Origin: Gammaproteobacteria bacterium 54_18_T64
GTDB lineage: Bacteria > Pseudomonadota > Gammaproteobacteria > Pseudomonadales > Porticoccaceae
Direction of reading: 5' to 3'
Assembly: GCA_002162825.1 (NCBI GenBank)
Contig: MAAU01000009.1
Coordinates: forward strand, 25,349 to 89,348
Length of the DNA stretch: 64,000 nt
Notes under the pieces: generated by a model
Seen by the model: only the letters and a program-made list of their open reading frames with translations
Told to the model about the DNA's origin: nothing
Databases searched by the model: none
In this document: one piece after another, positions 53,698 through 63,843 of the stretch
How positions within the stretch are numbered: position 1 is the stretch's first letter
Layout of the letters: each line of letters begins with the position of its first letter
Program-made: the position numbers and the translations under genes

Positions 53698-54531
53698 TTA
53701 AATCGCAATCGGCGCCGCTATGCCCGGATGGGGCTCGTAGCCCTGTAGAGTGAAGTCTTCATACGAAAAGTTAAAAATATCGCTAACATTCTTATTCAAG
53801 GTCATCGTAGGCAGCGCTTTTAAGTCGCGGCCGAGCTGCTTATCGGCCTGCTCTAGATGGTTCAAATAGAGGTGGGCATCTCCCAGGGTGTGGATAAACT
53901 CACCGGGCTGCAGGCCTGTAACCTGGGCCACCATCAGGGTCAATAATGCATACGAGGCAATATTAAAGGGCACGCCGAGAAAAACATCGGCACTGCGCTG
54001 GTAGAGCTGACAGCTGAGCTTGCCGTCGGCCACGTAGAACTGAAAAAAGGCGTGGCAGGGGGCGAGGGCCATGCGACCCTGCTCGACATTGGCCTGGGGG
54101 GAAACGCTTTCATCGGGCAATTGCGCCGGATTCCAGGCGGAAACAATTAAACGCCGCGAATCGGGCCGGGTGCGCAACTGCTCGATAACTTCAGTGATTT
54201 GATCGATAGCACCACCACTGGGTTGAGGCCAGGTACGCCATTGATAACCGTACACCGGGCCGAGGTCGCCACTATCCGTGGCCCACTCATCCCAGATCGA
54301 TACGCCGTTGTCACGCAGGTATTGGGTATTGGTATCGCCCTTCAAAAACCACAGCAATTCGTAAATGATGGATTTCAGGTGTACTTTTTTGGTGGTGACA
54401 AGGGGAAAGCCCTCGGCGAGATCAAAGCGCATCTGATGACCAAAGACACTGCGCGTACCGGTGCCGGTTCGGTCGCCTTTTTCGACACCGCTATCACGCA
54501 CATGGCGCATCAAATCCAGATATTGCTGCAT
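53698..54531 (-). CDS. thyA: thymidylate synthase
   Basis: 277 residues. Converts dUMP to dTMP with methylene-tetrahydrofolate. Catalytic Cys lies in [12 protein letters not shown]; other signatures are [32 protein letters not shown] and [14 protein letters not shown] short insertion (about 13 residues, after SAWNPAQLP) precedes the catalytic loop compared with the 264-residue E. coli enzyme. It is 42 bases after lgt in the same direction. Confidence 0.97.
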   Translation of the reverse strand: MQQYLDLMRHVRDSGVEKGDRTGTGTRSVFGHQMRFDLAEGFPLVTTKKVHLKSIIYELLWFLKGDTNTQYLRDNGVSIWDEWATDSGDLGPVYGYQWRTWPQPSGGAIDQITEVIEQLRTRPDSRRLIVSAWNPAQLPDESVSPQANVEQGRMALAPCHAFFQFYVADGKLSCQLYQRSADVFLGVPFNIASYALLTLMVAQVTGLQPGEFIHTLGDAHLYLNHLEQADKQLGRDLKALPTMTLNKNVSDIFNFSYEDFTLQGYEPHPGIAAPIAI

Positions 54532-54573
54532 AACTACCTCTTAAAATTCATCCCATCGAGCCGGGTCCATCAC

Positions 54574-55380
54574 TCAAGCTCTTACCGCCCTGACCTCTCG
54601 CTTGCGCCAATAGCTGTAAATCAATAGCAGTATACCGCCAGCCACCATCGGCAGGCTCAGCAACTGCCCGCGAGTCACCCAGTCGAATAGATCAAAGCCG
54701 ATATGGCCGTCGGGCTCACGGGCAAATTCGACGCCAAAGCGAAACAGGCCGTAGAGCAATAAGAACAGGCCACTCACTGCGCCCTCTGGCCGCGGGCGGC
54801 GAGAGTACATAAAGAGAATGATGAAGAGCAGCAGACCCTCGAGGCTGGCCTGGTAGAGCTGGGAGGGGTGGCGGGCCAGCTGCTCGGGATCGCGGGGAAA
54901 AATCATGGCTACCGGCCAATCACTGGCGCGCCCCCAAAGCTCCTGGCCAATAAAATTGCCGATTCGGCCCAGACCCAGGCCTAAGGGCACCAATGGCGCG
55001 ACAAAGTCAGCCACCGCCAACCAGGGTTGTTGCAATTTACGCGCATAGAGCAGCAGGGCGACGATCACCCCTAGCAGGCCGCCATGGAAGGCCATACCGC
55101 CCTCCCAAATGCGCAACAACCACAGTGGGTCGGCCAGCCACTTATCAAAGTTGTAGAACAGCACATAGCCACAGCGGCCACCGAGTATCACCCCGAAGGC
55201 CGCGTAGACAATTAAATCCTCAACCTGGTCACGCCGCAACGGCGACCAGGCGCGCTGGCTGCGCGACCTCGCCAATAGCCAGGCGGCACTCAAACCCAGG
55301 AGATACATCACCCCGTACCAGTGCACTTGAAAGGGCCCGAGGCTGGCGAGTACGGGGTCAATTTCAGGATATGTCAGCAT
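54574..55380 (-). CDS. lgt: prolipoprotein diacylglyceryl transferase
   Basis: 268 residues from ATG 55380, preceded by AGG at suitable spacing. An inner-membrane enzyme that attaches diacylglycerol to the lipobox Cys of prolipoproteins. Signatures: MLTYPEIDPV at the N terminus, VHWYGVMYLLG, HGGLLG and the Lgt motif GRIGNFIGQELWGR. In the last, the residues most homologues show as NG or NA after FI are GQ here. Seven hydrophobic helices. Upstream of thyA as in many gammaproteobacteria. Confidence 0.95.
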   Translation of the reverse strand: MLTYPEIDPVLASLGPFQVHWYGVMYLLGLSAAWLLARSRSQRAWSPLRRDQVEDLIVYAAFGVILGGRCGYVLFYNFDKWLADPLWLLRIWEGGMAFHGGLLGVIVALLLYARKLQQPWLAVADFVAPLVPLGLGLGRIGNFIGQELWGRASDWPVAMIFPRDPEQLARHPSQLYQASLEGLLLFIILFMYSRRPRPEGAVSGLFLLLYGLFRFGVEFAREPDGHIGFDLFDWVTRGQLLSLPMVAGGILLLIYSYWRKREVRAVRA

Positions 55381-55512
55381 CAAGAGGCCTTTATCAATTA
55401 TCGTATAATTTTAGATACGGCCGCATATTAGCACTGGCACGGCCGAGCGCAGTGCCTGGCCCTGGATGCCACCAGATAAACCTAAAGGATGGGAAGCATT
55501 GCACCACGTGCG

Positions 55513-56172
55513 CTAAGCACCGCGCAGATCCAGGATCGGCCAACCGCGCTTGCTCGCCTCGGCTGACAATAAATCATCGGGGTTCACCGCCACCGCCTTA
55601 TCAACCTCGGCCAACAACGGCAAGTCATTGATTGAGTCGCTGTAAAAACTACTGCCCTCCAGTGTTTCGCCGTTGGCTTCGAGCCAGCCCTGTAAGCGCG
55701 TTACCTTGCCTTGCTGATAGCTTGGCACGCCGGCGACATTGCCGGTATAGCGACCGTCTTTTTGTTCAAGCTCGGTGGCAATCACCTCACCAATACCGAA
55801 GCGCTGGCAAATGGGCTCGACGATAAAACGATTGGTGGCACTAATCACCACCAGTCTATCCCCAGCGCGACGATGATTTTCAACCAGGGCCTCGGCTGCC
55901 GGCAGCCACATTTGGCTCACCACCTCAGCCATAAACTTGTCATGCAACTCCAGTAACTCCTGTGGCTCAAGGGCCGCCAGGGGCGCCAGGGCAAAGCGCA
56001 AGTACTCAAAAATATCGAGCTTACCCAGTTGATAATCCTCATAAAACTGCGTATTCATACGCGCATAGTGATCGGCATCGACCTTTTTCTCACGCACCAG
56101 GAATTCGCCCCAGGCGTAATCACTGTCGCCGGCTAGCAGGGTATTGTCCAAATCAAACAGCGCCAGGGGCAT
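55513..56172 (-). CDS. HAD-IB family phosphatase
   Basis: 219 residues. A haloacid-dehalogenase-type phosphatase with motif I DLDNTLLAGDS (nucleophile Asp in FDLDNT), motif II VISATNRF, and motif III/IV KVTRLQGWL with SFYSDSINDLPLL. The helical cap is of the SerB/CicA-like IB subtype. Substrate unknown. It is divergent from rppH, as in Pseudomonas. Confidence 0.88.
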   Translation of the reverse strand: MPLALFDLDNTLLAGDSDYAWGEFLVREKKVDADHYARMNTQFYEDYQLGKLDIFEYLRFALAPLAALEPQELLELHDKFMAEVVSQMWLPAAEALVENHRRAGDRLVVISATNRFIVEPICQRFGIGEVIATELEQKDGRYTGNVAGVPSYQQGKVTRLQGWLEANGETLEGSSFYSDSINDLPLLAEVDKAVAVNPDDLLSAEASKRGWPILDLRGA

Positions 56173-56314
56173 TCTTTACTCTTTTGTGGTGGCCATAAAA
56201 GCAGGCAGAATACCGGCTATCCACAGCGCACTCAATGTACAATTTTGACACTATTTGCCGCACCCCGAGCAACTGTGGAACAATGGCCGACAACAAGAGA
56301 CGCTGGCGGCCACA

Positions 56315-56818
56315 ATGAACACAATCGATGAAGATGGGTTTCGCCCCAACGTAGGCATTATTGTCGCCGATGGCAAGGGCCGGCTGCTGTGGACCAAACG
56401 CGTCCGGCAAAACGCATGGCAGTTCCCCCAGGGCGGTATCGACCCCGGGGAGAGCCCCCGCGATGCTATGTACCGAGAGTTACACGAGGAGATCGGTCTC
56501 GAGAAAAGCGACGTCAGCATCCTCGCCCACACCCGTGGCTGGTTGCGCTACCGCCTTCCCAAGCGCTATATCCGTCAGGGCGAGACCACCACCTGCATCG
56601 GCCAAAAGCAAAAGTGGTTTTTGCTACGACTCAACTCCACCCCCGAGCGCATTCGCTTTGACTGCGGTAAAAAACCCGAGTTTGACGGCTGGCGCTGGGT
56701 CAACTATTGGTATCCCATCAGCCAGGTTGTTGACTTCAAGCGCGATGTCTACCGCCGGGCCCTGAAGGAGCTGTCCCAGATCCACAGCGATTTAGAACAA
56801 AAACTGAAACCCCAATAG
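56315..56818 (+). CDS. rppH: RNA pyrophosphohydrolase
   Basis: 167 residues from ATG 56315, whose product starts [16 protein letters not shown] as homologues do; the longer frame upstream is not RppH-like. Removes pyrophosphate from 5'-triphosphate RNA to trigger decay. The Nudix box is complete ([20 protein letters not shown] and IGL), with REL-HEE-IG catalytic residues. It precedes ptsP by ten bases, so they form an operon. Confidence 0.95.
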   Translation: MNTIDEDGFRPNVGIIVADGKGRLLWTKRVRQNAWQFPQGGIDPGESPRDAMYRELHEEIGLEKSDVSILAHTRGWLRYRLPKRYIRQGETTTCIGQKQKWFLLRLNSTPERIRFDCGKKPEFDGWRWVNYWYPISQVVDFKRDVYRRALKELSQIHSDLEQKLKPQ

Positions 56819-56828
56819 TGAGCCATCC

Positions 56829-59126
56829 ATGCTGAACTCACTGCGCAATATCCTCCAGGAGGTCAACGCCGCCAGCGATTTTGACGCCCTGCTGGAAATC
56901 ATCGTGCACCGCGTGAAAGCGGTGATGGGTACCGGTATTTGCTCGGTCTATCTACTCGATGTAAAAAACGACGCCTATGTACTCGCCGCCACCGACGGCC
57001 TACTGCCTGCCGCGGTGGGCAAGGTGTCGATGAGCCGAGACCAGGGCCTGGTGGGCCTGGTCGCCCATAAGGCCGAGCCCCTCAACCTCGAGCACGCCGA
57101 GACTCACCCCCGCTTCGCCTATTTCCCTGAAACCGGCGAAGAAAAGTTCAGCGCCTTTCTCGGCTCACCCATCATCCACCACCGCACCGTGCTCGGTGTA
57201 CTGGTAGTACAGCAACAACAGCGCCGCCGTTTCGATGAGAGTGAAGAAGCCTTTCTGATCACCATCGCCGCCCAACTGGCCGGCATTATTGCCCATGCCG
57301 AGGCAACCGGCGAGCTCGCCCGCGCCCTATCTCCCGGACTGGAGCCGGATAACGCCTCTGGCGAGGTTCACTATTCCGGTCTCGCCAGCGCCCCCGGCAT
57401 TGGCATTGGCGTCGGCGTTGTGGTCGCACCGGCGGCCGATCTACACGCCGTGCCGAAACGTCGCACTCAAGATATTGACGGTGAACTGGCGCAATTTCGA
57501 GATGCCCTGGACAGTACGATTCGAGATTTAAAAACGGTTCACCAGGATCTGTCGGACAAATTGAACCCCGAAGAAATAGCCCTCTTCGATGTTTACGTCA
57601 GCATGCTCAACGACAATTCTCTGGGTGGTGAAGTCAGCGAGCGCATCAAGACGGGGCTGTCGGCGCAATACGCCTGGAGCCGGGTCATCATCGAGCATAT
57701 CCGCACCTTCAGCGCCATGGAAAACCCCTACCTGCGCGAGCGCGCCACCGATGTTCGCGACCTCGGTCGCCGGGTGCTGGGCTATTTGCAACAACAGCAG
57801 CACGAAGAAAAACACTATCCCAAAAACACCATTTTAATCGGCGAAGAACTGGCCGCACCCAATCTCGCCGACGTACCCTTTGAAAATATCCGCGCCATGG
57901 TCTCCGCCAAGGGCTCCTACAACTCCCACATGGCCATTCTCGGCAGAGCAATGGGCATACCCACCATCATGGGCGCCATTGATCTACCCTGGGCGGAGCT
58001 GGATGGCTGCGAGCTAATTATTGATGCCCACCAGGGCTTGATTATTAATTCACCCACCGGCCAGCACCTCGAGGCTTACGAAAAGGTCTACAAAGAAGAG
58101 AGCGACTTCGCCGCCGATTTGGAGGCCACCAAGGACGAAGCCAGCATCACCCTCGACGGCCAACACATCTCCCTGTGGGTCAATACCGGGCTGCGCATCG
58201 ACTCCATGCTCTCCCTTGACAGGGGGGCCGAGGGCGTCGGTCTGTACCGTACCGAGATACCCTTTTTGATGCGCGAGCGCTTCCCCTCCGAGGAGGAGCA
58301 ACGCCAGCTCTATCGCGAGCAATTGGACATGTTCAGCCCCCACCCGGTGACCATGCGCACCCTCGATATTGGCGGCGACAAGGCCCTGCCCTACTTTCCC
58401 ATCGAGGAGGAAAACCCCTTTCTCGGCTGGCGCGGCATCCGCGTCACCCTCGACCACCCGGAAATATTCCTGGTACAGCTGCGGGCCATGATGCGCGCCA
58501 GTATCGACCTCAATAATCTGCGCATTTTATTGCCGATGATTTCCAATACCGAGGAACTGGACAGCGCCCTGGTACTCATCAAACGGGTCTACCGCGAGTT
58601 GACTCTCGAGGAGGGCTACCGCTTCGACATGCCCGCCATTGGCGCCATGATCGAGGTGCCCGCAGCGGTGTATCAAATTGGTGAAATCGCCAAGCGAGTC
58701 GATTTTATTTCCGTTGGCACCAACGATCTAACCCAATACCTGCTCGCCGTCGACCGCAACAACCCCCGGGTCGCCGAGCTCTATCACAGCTTCCACCCCA
58801 GCCTGCTCAAGGCCCTGCGCATCATTCTCGACGACGCCAAAAAATATCGCTGCCCGGTCAGCGTCTGCGGCGAACTCGCCGGCGACCCTCTCGGCGCCAT
58901 TTTACTAGTGGGTATGGGCTATGAATTTTTGTCGATGAGCTCTGCTAACTTGCTACGCGTGAAAGCCATCTTGCGGCAGTTAACACTCAGTGAGATGAGT
59001 CACTTCGCCGAACAGGCCTGCCTGTTGACCGACAGCTTTGCCATTGAGAGCTATTTAAAAGACGTCCTTGATCGACCCGAAATTGCCAGGCTGATACGGC
59101 CGACGACTAGTCCCAGTCTGAATTAA
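56829..59126 (+). CDS. ptsP: nitrogen-PTS phosphoenolpyruvate phosphotransferase EI(Ntr)
   Basis: 765 residues: an N-terminal GAF domain (about 1-160), then an enzyme-I-like region. The active-site His367 lies in GSYNSHMAILGRAMGIP, a variant of the usual GGRTSHAAI. The C-terminal PEP-binding barrel has GVGLYRTEIPFLMRE, RTLDIGGDKALPYF, SVGTNDLTQYLLAVDRNNP and the Cys-bearing CGELAGDPLG. It starts the PTS-Ntr phosphorelay (NPr, EIIANtr) that links PEP and nitrogen status to regulation. Confidence 0.95.
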   Translation: MLNSLRNILQEVNAASDFDALLEIIVHRVKAVMGTGICSVYLLDVKNDAYVLAATDGLLPAAVGKVSMSRDQGLVGLVAHKAEPLNLEHAETHPRFAYFPETGEEKFSAFLGSPIIHHRTVLGVLVVQQQQRRRFDESEEAFLITIAAQLAGIIAHAEATGELARALSPGLEPDNASGEVHYSGLASAPGIGIGVGVVVAPAADLHAVPKRRTQDIDGELAQFRDALDSTIRDLKTVHQDLSDKLNPEEIALFDVYVSMLNDNSLGGEVSERIKTGLSAQYAWSRVIIEHIRTFSAMENPYLRERATDVRDLGRRVLGYLQQQQHEEKHYPKNTILIGEELAAPNLADVPFENIRAMVSAKGSYNSHMAILGRAMGIPTIMGAIDLPWAELDGCELIIDAHQGLIINSPTGQHLEAYEKVYKEESDFAADLEATKDEASITLDGQHISLWVNTGLRIDSMLSLDRGAEGVGLYRTEIPFLMRERFPSEEEQRQLYREQLDMFSPHPVTMRTLDIGGDKALPYFPIEEENPFLGWRGIRVTLDHPEIFLVQLRAMMRASIDLNNLRILLPMISNTEELDSALVLIKRVYRELTLEEGYRFDMPAIGAMIEVPAAVYQIGEIAKRVDFISVGTNDLTQYLLAVDRNNPRVAELYHSFHPSLLKALRIILDDAKKYRCPVSVCGELAGDPLGAILLVGMGYEFLSMSSANLLRVKAILRQLTLSEMSHFAEQACLLTDSFAIESYLKDVLDRPEIARLIRPTTSPSLN

Positions 59127-59155
59127 AAAAATTTATCGCGAAGTCAGGGCTCGCC

Positions 59156-59914
59156 TCAATCGACGCAGAAGCGATACTGGCGCAACTTGCCCAACGGCTT
59201 ACCCTTAACAAAATTTTGCTCGGCAAACTCAACCTTACCTTGATTATCGATCAGCAGTACCGTGGTGCAGCGTGTGCCATAACTGGGGCCGACAATAAAT
59301 GGCGACGACAAACTGCGCTCCATATCGATACCCAGGCCGGTATCGGGTAGCAGGTGATCGGCAAAGGTTTGCCGCGAACCCAGCACCGCAAGTAAGCCCT
59401 CACTATCAAGCACATCATCTTCTATAGAGGCACCCAGCCTGGCTCGCGCCAGTTCGGACTTGGGCCAGGGCGTATCGAGGGCGTCATTGCTGAGGGTATA
59501 AATACCCGGATTTAAATGCTGGGTGCCACCTCGGGCGTTGGTGCAATACAGCAATTCATGGGCCGAGCCCGCAAGCAGATTGAAGCCACTGTAGAGCCCA
59601 CCCTCCTCCAGTACCTCGTCGAAATAGTTCTGGCTGTCAGCCTCGCTGAGTAGAAAGCCGGTGGGCAGCCCGCCCCGGGATTTATCGGCGTAGTAGCCGC
59701 CACCACGGGTATTGGTCACGGTGGCCCAGTTGCCTCTGCGGTCGACACCAAACCAGGTGCCACCGGCGTCGAGATCCCGGCCGGCGAGAATGCTTGGGCT
59801 ATCGGCCCAAAATTCGGCGGGCTGGGTGGGACGATCATAAAATTCGTCCCGATTGGCCACCACAATTAGCGGGTAGCGGGGGTGGTGCTGAAAAGCGAGG
59901 GTAACGAGGCACAT
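59156..59914 (-). CDS. NRDE-family (TANGO2-like) protein
   Basis: 252 residues. The N terminus MCLVTLAFQ with Cys2 and VVANRDEFYDRPT gives the NRDE signature; GRDLDAGGTWFGVDRRG follows, as in TANGO2. The fold is related to N-terminal nucleophile hydrolases. Eukaryotic TANGO2-type proteins are linked to heme and lipid trafficking; bacterial function is not settled. It is convergent with ptsP and in the same direction as rlmI behind it. Confidence 0.9.
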   Translation of the reverse strand: MCLVTLAFQHHPRYPLIVVANRDEFYDRPTQPAEFWADSPSILAGRDLDAGGTWFGVDRRGNWATVTNTRGGGYYADKSRGGLPTGFLLSEADSQNYFDEVLEEGGLYSGFNLLAGSAHELLYCTNARGGTQHLNPGIYTLSNDALDTPWPKSELARARLGASIEDDVLDSEGLLAVLGSRQTFADHLLPDTGLGIDMERSLSSPFIVGPSYGTRCTTVLLIDNQGKVEFAEQNFVKGKPLGKLRQYRFCVD

Positions 59915-59954
59915 AGCAATCAGTAGTCGCTCGGTTTATTGGATCACGAGCTAA

Positions 59955-61145
59955 TCAGCCCAGATCGCGCGCAAAAATCGCTTTCAAATAAGAGGTTTCA
60001 GCGATGGAGGGATGAACCGGGTGATCCGGCCCCTGGCCCAGCGTAGCCAGCAGCTGCATGCGACGACTGCGCGTGCCACCGGCACTGCGAACAATATTCT
60101 GCAAGCGATCGGCCGGCAAGTGCATGGAGCAAGAAGCCGATACCAACAGGCCGCCGGGCTGCAGTAGCTTGATCGCCAGCTCATTAATTTGGTGGTAGGC
60201 CTTTTCGCCCTGTTTCTGATCTTTCTTGCGCTTAATAAAGGCCGGCGGATCGAGCACAATAATGTCAAAGCGGCGCTGCTCTTTCTGCAAGGCCTTCATC
60301 ACCTCCGCCGCCTTGCCCTGCAAGCTCGCAACTCGCTCGCCCAGGCCATTGAGCTCAGCATTATGTTGCACCAGGTCGAGGGCCCTTGCCGAGGAGTCGA
60401 CACAAACCACAGACGAGGCCCCTGCCGCCGCGGCCTGCACACCCCAGCCACCGGCATAACTAAACACGTCGAGTACGCTTTTATCCGCGCAAAAGCGCTG
60501 CAAAAAGGCACGGTTTTCCCGGTGGTCATAAAACCAGCCGGTCTTTTGACCATCGACCAGCGGCGCTAAAAAGCGGCAGCCATTTTCAACCAGCTCGACC
60601 TGTTCGGGTACTTCGCCAAAAAGGACACTCTGCTCTTCGGGCAGTTGCTCGGCGAGGCGAAAGGCGCCGTTATTTTTACTGATAATGCCCTTTGGCTTGA
60701 GTACTTCAACCAGGGCTTCAAGCACCAGGGGCATTCGACGATCCATGCCCGCCGTGGTGGTTTGCAGGGCCAGATAATCGCCATAGCGATCGACAATCAG
60801 TCCCGGCAGTAAATCCGCTTCGCCATAGGCCAGGCGGTAACAATGCTCGGGGTAGAGCTGCTCGCGCTGACTCAGGGCGGTTTTAAGGCGATCGACCAGT
60901 AGACTGGTATCGAGCTCCCTATTGGACTGACGACTGTAGAGCCGGGCACAAATCAGGCTGGCCGGATTTACCGTTGCCGCACCGAGGGGCTTGCCCCGGG
61001 CATCTTCAACCACCACCGAGCTGCCGGGCACCATGCCCTTAAGTGGAGTCGCGGCAATATCGACCTCGTTGCTGTAGATCCACAAATGGCCACCACGCAG
61101 GCGGCGGTCGGTCCCTTTTTTCAGGCGTAATACGGCATCGGGCAT
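59955..61145 (-). CDS. rlmI: 23S rRNA m5C1962 methyltransferase
   Basis: 396 residues, the usual length. An N-terminal PUA domain (VLRLKKGTDRRLRGGHLWIYSNEV) and a middle EEHEE-type region precede a Rossmann methyltransferase domain: VLDVFSYAGGWGVQAAAAGASSVVCVD and LDPPAFIKRKKDQKQG. SASCSMHL carries a conserved Cys region. It lies 75 bases downstream of gcvH. Confidence 0.95.
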   Translation of the reverse strand: MPDAVLRLKKGTDRRLRGGHLWIYSNEVDIAATPLKGMVPGSSVVVEDARGKPLGAATVNPASLICARLYSRQSNRELDTSLLVDRLKTALSQREQLYPEHCYRLAYGEADLLPGLIVDRYGDYLALQTTTAGMDRRMPLVLEALVEVLKPKGIISKNNGAFRLAEQLPEEQSVLFGEVPEQVELVENGCRFLAPLVDGQKTGWFYDHRENRAFLQRFCADKSVLDVFSYAGGWGVQAAAAGASSVVCVDSSARALDLVQHNAELNGLGERVASLQGKAAEVMKALQKEQRRFDIIVLDPPAFIKRKKDQKQGEKAYHQINELAIKLLQPGGLLVSASCSMHLPADRLQNIVRSAGGTRSRRMQLLATLGQGPDHPVHPSIAETSYLKAIFARDLG

Positions 61146-61220
61146 GTAGGTATAACTCTTTGAGTGTGAATCTGTTAGGACAGCGCCCTGTAGGAAAGGC
61201 GCGGCGGCGGTGGACCAGGG

Positions 61221-61610
61221 CTATTCTTCTTCGGTGCTTTCGATGTATTCGTCGGCACTGAGCAGATGCTTTAGCTCGGAGGAATCGGACATTTTCAATT
61301 TGAAAAACCAGCCATCGCCATAGGGGGAATCGTTGATGGTTTCTGGAGAGTCTTCCAGGTCTTCATTGATGGCAATCACCTCGCCCGATACCGGGGCGAA
61401 GATATCGGAAGCTGCCTTCACCGACTCAACCGCACCCGCTTCGTCGGCGGCAGATAGCTTATCGCCCACTTCCGGCAATTCGACATAAACCACGTCGCCA
61501 AGGCTCTCCTGGGCGAAGTCGGTAATGCCGACACTGACCACACCGTCGCCCTCATCGAGTAGCCACTCATGGGTGAGGGCGTACTTTAGTTCTTTGGGTG
61601 TGTCACTCAT
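61221..61610 (-). CDS. gcvH: glycine cleavage system H protein
   Basis: 129 residues. The lipoyl-carrying protein of the glycine cleavage system; the lipoylated Lys65 is in VESVKAASD. Other conserved parts: [36 protein letters not shown], and [15 protein letters not shown]. It follows gcvT by 66 bases. gcvP is not in the window. Confidence 0.96.
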   Translation of the reverse strand: MSDTPKELKYALTHEWLLDEGDGVVSVGITDFAQESLGDVVYVELPEVGDKLSAADEAGAVESVKAASDIFAPVSGEVIAINEDLEDSPETINDSPYGDGWFFKLKMSDSSELKHLLSADEYIESTEEE

Positions 61611-61676
61611 GACCTTGCTCCACTAACACTGTTATTCATTGATTCGACTCTCTTTACGCCGCCTAGCTCACGCGAG

Positions 61677-62786
61677 CTAGGCCTTAAATATTGGCTGCCC
61701 CCGGCGCACAAAAGCGGGCGCTATCAGCCTGACGATCTCGCGCTTTTTACGCATTGCGACCTCGGCCCTCTCGCCGGCTTGTACCGGTACCCGAGCTAGC
61801 GCGATAGAATACCCCAGTGTCGGAGAAAAGCTACCACTGGTAATCACCCCCGGCTGCTCGCAGCCCTCAATATAAATGGCCTGCCCATCGCGCAGCACGC
61901 CCCGTGCGGTCAATAACACGCCAAGCAATTTGTCTTGCGGGCCCGCAGCGCGCTCGGTCAGCAGGGCACTGCGGCCGATGAAATTGCGCGTGCTGTCTTG
62001 CAGGGCAATCGTCCACGCCATGTTGGCCCGTAGAGGTGAAATACTCTCATCCATTTCATGACCGTAGAGATTGAGGCCCGCCTCTAAGCGCAGGGTGTCG
62101 CGGGCCGCCAGTCCCGCTGGTGATACACCGGCAGCGTGCAACTGCCACCAAAGGCCCTCGACCTGGCTACTAGGTAGAATAATTTCCAGGCCGTCCTCGC
62201 CGGTGTAACCGGTACGGGCGTATTGCCAGCCATCCTCTGCTGGCGATGCCGGGACAAACACACCGGCAAAGGGTTTTAGTGCCCTTATTTTTTCGCCAAT
62301 CTCGTGCCCAACGGCCGAACTCACCCGGGCTATGGCCTGAGGGCCCTGTACGGCAATCATCGCCAGGTCATCCCGCTGTTGAAGAGTCACCCGAAAATCC
62401 GCGGCGCACGCTCTCATCCAGGCCAGATCTTTGACGCCTGTTGCACAGTTGAGTACCAGGCGAAAACCGCTGGGCAAGGCATAGGCAATTAAATCATCGA
62501 CCACGCCGCCGCCATCATTGAGCATGGCGCTGTACAGGCCCTGGCCAAGCTGCGCAATCTTTGCCACATCGTTGGCAAGTAAATAACGTAAATAAGCCCG
62601 CGCCTCACGGCCGTCGACATCGACCACCGTCATATGGCTAACATCAAACATGGCGCTGTCGCGACGCACACAGTGGTGCTCTTTAAGTTGCGAGCCGTAG
62701 TGCAGGGGCATATCCCAGCCAGCGAAGTCGATAAATTTAGCGCCCATTTTTTTGTGGGCCGTATATAAACTGGTGCTAGAGTTCAT
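61677..62786 (-). CDS. gcvT: glycine cleavage system aminomethyltransferase (T protein)
   Basis: 369 residues. Transfers the methylene group from the H-protein aminomethyl arm to tetrahydrofolate. Signatures: FAGWDMPLHYGS, FDVSHMTVVDVDG with the catalytic Asp, YTGEDGLEI, AGLAARDTLRLEAGLNLYGHEMD and the C-terminal barrel. The upstream 110 bases show no glycine-riboswitch-like pattern. Confidence 0.96.
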   Translation of the reverse strand: MNSSTSLYTAHKKMGAKFIDFAGWDMPLHYGSQLKEHHCVRRDSAMFDVSHMTVVDVDGREARAYLRYLLANDVAKIAQLGQGLYSAMLNDGGGVVDDLIAYALPSGFRLVLNCATGVKDLAWMRACAADFRVTLQQRDDLAMIAVQGPQAIARVSSAVGHEIGEKIRALKPFAGVFVPASPAEDGWQYARTGYTGEDGLEIILPSSQVEGLWWQLHAAGVSPAGLAARDTLRLEAGLNLYGHEMDESISPLRANMAWTIALQDSTRNFIGRSALLTERAAGPQDKLLGVLLTARGVLRDGQAIYIEGCEQPGVITSGSFSPTLGYSIALARVPVQAGERAEVAMRKKREIVRLIAPAFVRRGQPIFKA

Positions 62787-62898
62787 CGCTACTCACCGGT
62801 GATTATCACGGAAAACCCTCATTAAACTTACGCCAGCCCTAGCCGACCGTTTCGCTTAATATTGACTCAGGTATAACAATATAACCCAGCAAGGACAG

Positions 62899-63822
62899 AT
62901 GATGACAAGCCCAGCCGACAAAACGCCGCCACCTGCCAGCACCCAGTGCAATCCGATACCTCCACCCGCGGTCAAAAATAGTCGCACTTTCAACGTCCAC
63001 ACCAAGGGTTTGAGCAGCTCATTGATGAGTGATTTTTACTACCGGGTGATGCTCGCCAGCTGGCCACAGTTTTTTATCGGCGCAACCCTGGTCTACCTCT
63101 GTATCAACGCCGGCTTTGCCCTGGTTTACTTTCTCGGCGGCGACATGATCCTCAACGCCCGACCCAGCTCCTTTATCGACGCCTATATTTTCAGCTTTCA
63201 AACCAGTACCACCATTGGCTACGGCTACCTTTTGCCCAAAAACGGCATCACTCACGCCATCGTCATGGTCGACGTGTTCTCCGGCTTGCTCTACGTCGCG
63301 GTGTTAACCGGACTGGTGTTCGCACGCCTGGCCAAGCCCCAAGCGCGGGTATTATTTAGCCGACAAGTGGTAATCACCCAACACCGCGGGCAAACAAGTC
63401 TACTGGTGCGCCTCGCCAATGGCCGCAAACGCTCCTCCATTATCAATTGCCATGTCAGCGCCGTGTTGATGATGGAAGACCGCGACCCCTGTAGTCTGTT
63501 CGAGCGGCACTTTGTCGACCTGAACCTGCAGCGCGATAACGTGCCGATCTTTTCCCTGACATGGACCCTGGTGCACACCATCGACGAACAGAGCCCTCTC
63601 TACGGTCTCGACAAGGCCGCCATTGAAGGCTATGGCACGATTTTAATTATCACCCTCGATGGCATCGAAGATGTTTTTGCCCAGACCGTACACACCAATT
63701 ATATTTATGAAGCTCAGCATTTTATTTTTAATAAGCGCTTTGCCAATATTCTCGGCCAGCATAAGGGTGGCAGACGCATGATTGATTACACGCGTTTTAA
63801 TGAGGTCGAAGACAGCCATTAA
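62899..63822 (+). CDS. inward-rectifier (KirBac-type) potassium channel
   Basis: 307 residues. Outer helix at about 58-80, pore helix and selectivity filter TTIGYG (104-109), inner helix at about 119-143, then a beta-rich cytoplasmic domain of the Kir type (VVITQHRGQTSLLVRLANGR, YGTILIITLDGIEDVFAQTVH). A Pro-rich N terminus precedes the channel. Bacterial Kir homologues are regulated by lipids or ligands, but what gates this one cannot be read from sequence. It is divergent from gcvT. Confidence 0.9.
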   Translation: MMTSPADKTPPPASTQCNPIPPPAVKNSRTFNVHTKGLSSSLMSDFYYRVMLASWPQFFIGATLVYLCINAGFALVYFLGGDMILNARPSSFIDAYIFSFQTSTTIGYGYLLPKNGITHAIVMVDVFSGLLYVAVLTGLVFARLAKPQARVLFSRQVVITQHRGQTSLLVRLANGRKRSSIINCHVSAVLMMEDRDPCSLFERHFVDLNLQRDNVPIFSLTWTLVHTIDEQSPLYGLDKAAIEGYGTILIITLDGIEDVFAQTVHTNYIYEAQHFIFNKRFANILGQHKGGRRMIDYTRFNEVEDSH

Positions 63823-63843
63823 ATAACCTTTATGGCTGTTTTG
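63812..63843 (+). terminator. rho-independent terminator of the potassium channel gene
   Basis: ACAGCCAT pairs with ATGGCTGT across a 12-base loop, followed by TTTT. The first arm overlaps the last codons of the gene. Confidence 0.7.

Noticed and set aside
62787..62898. Glycine riboswitch before gcvT
   Set aside because: The 110-base interval is too short for the usual tandem aptamer and no aptamer-like conserved core is visible.
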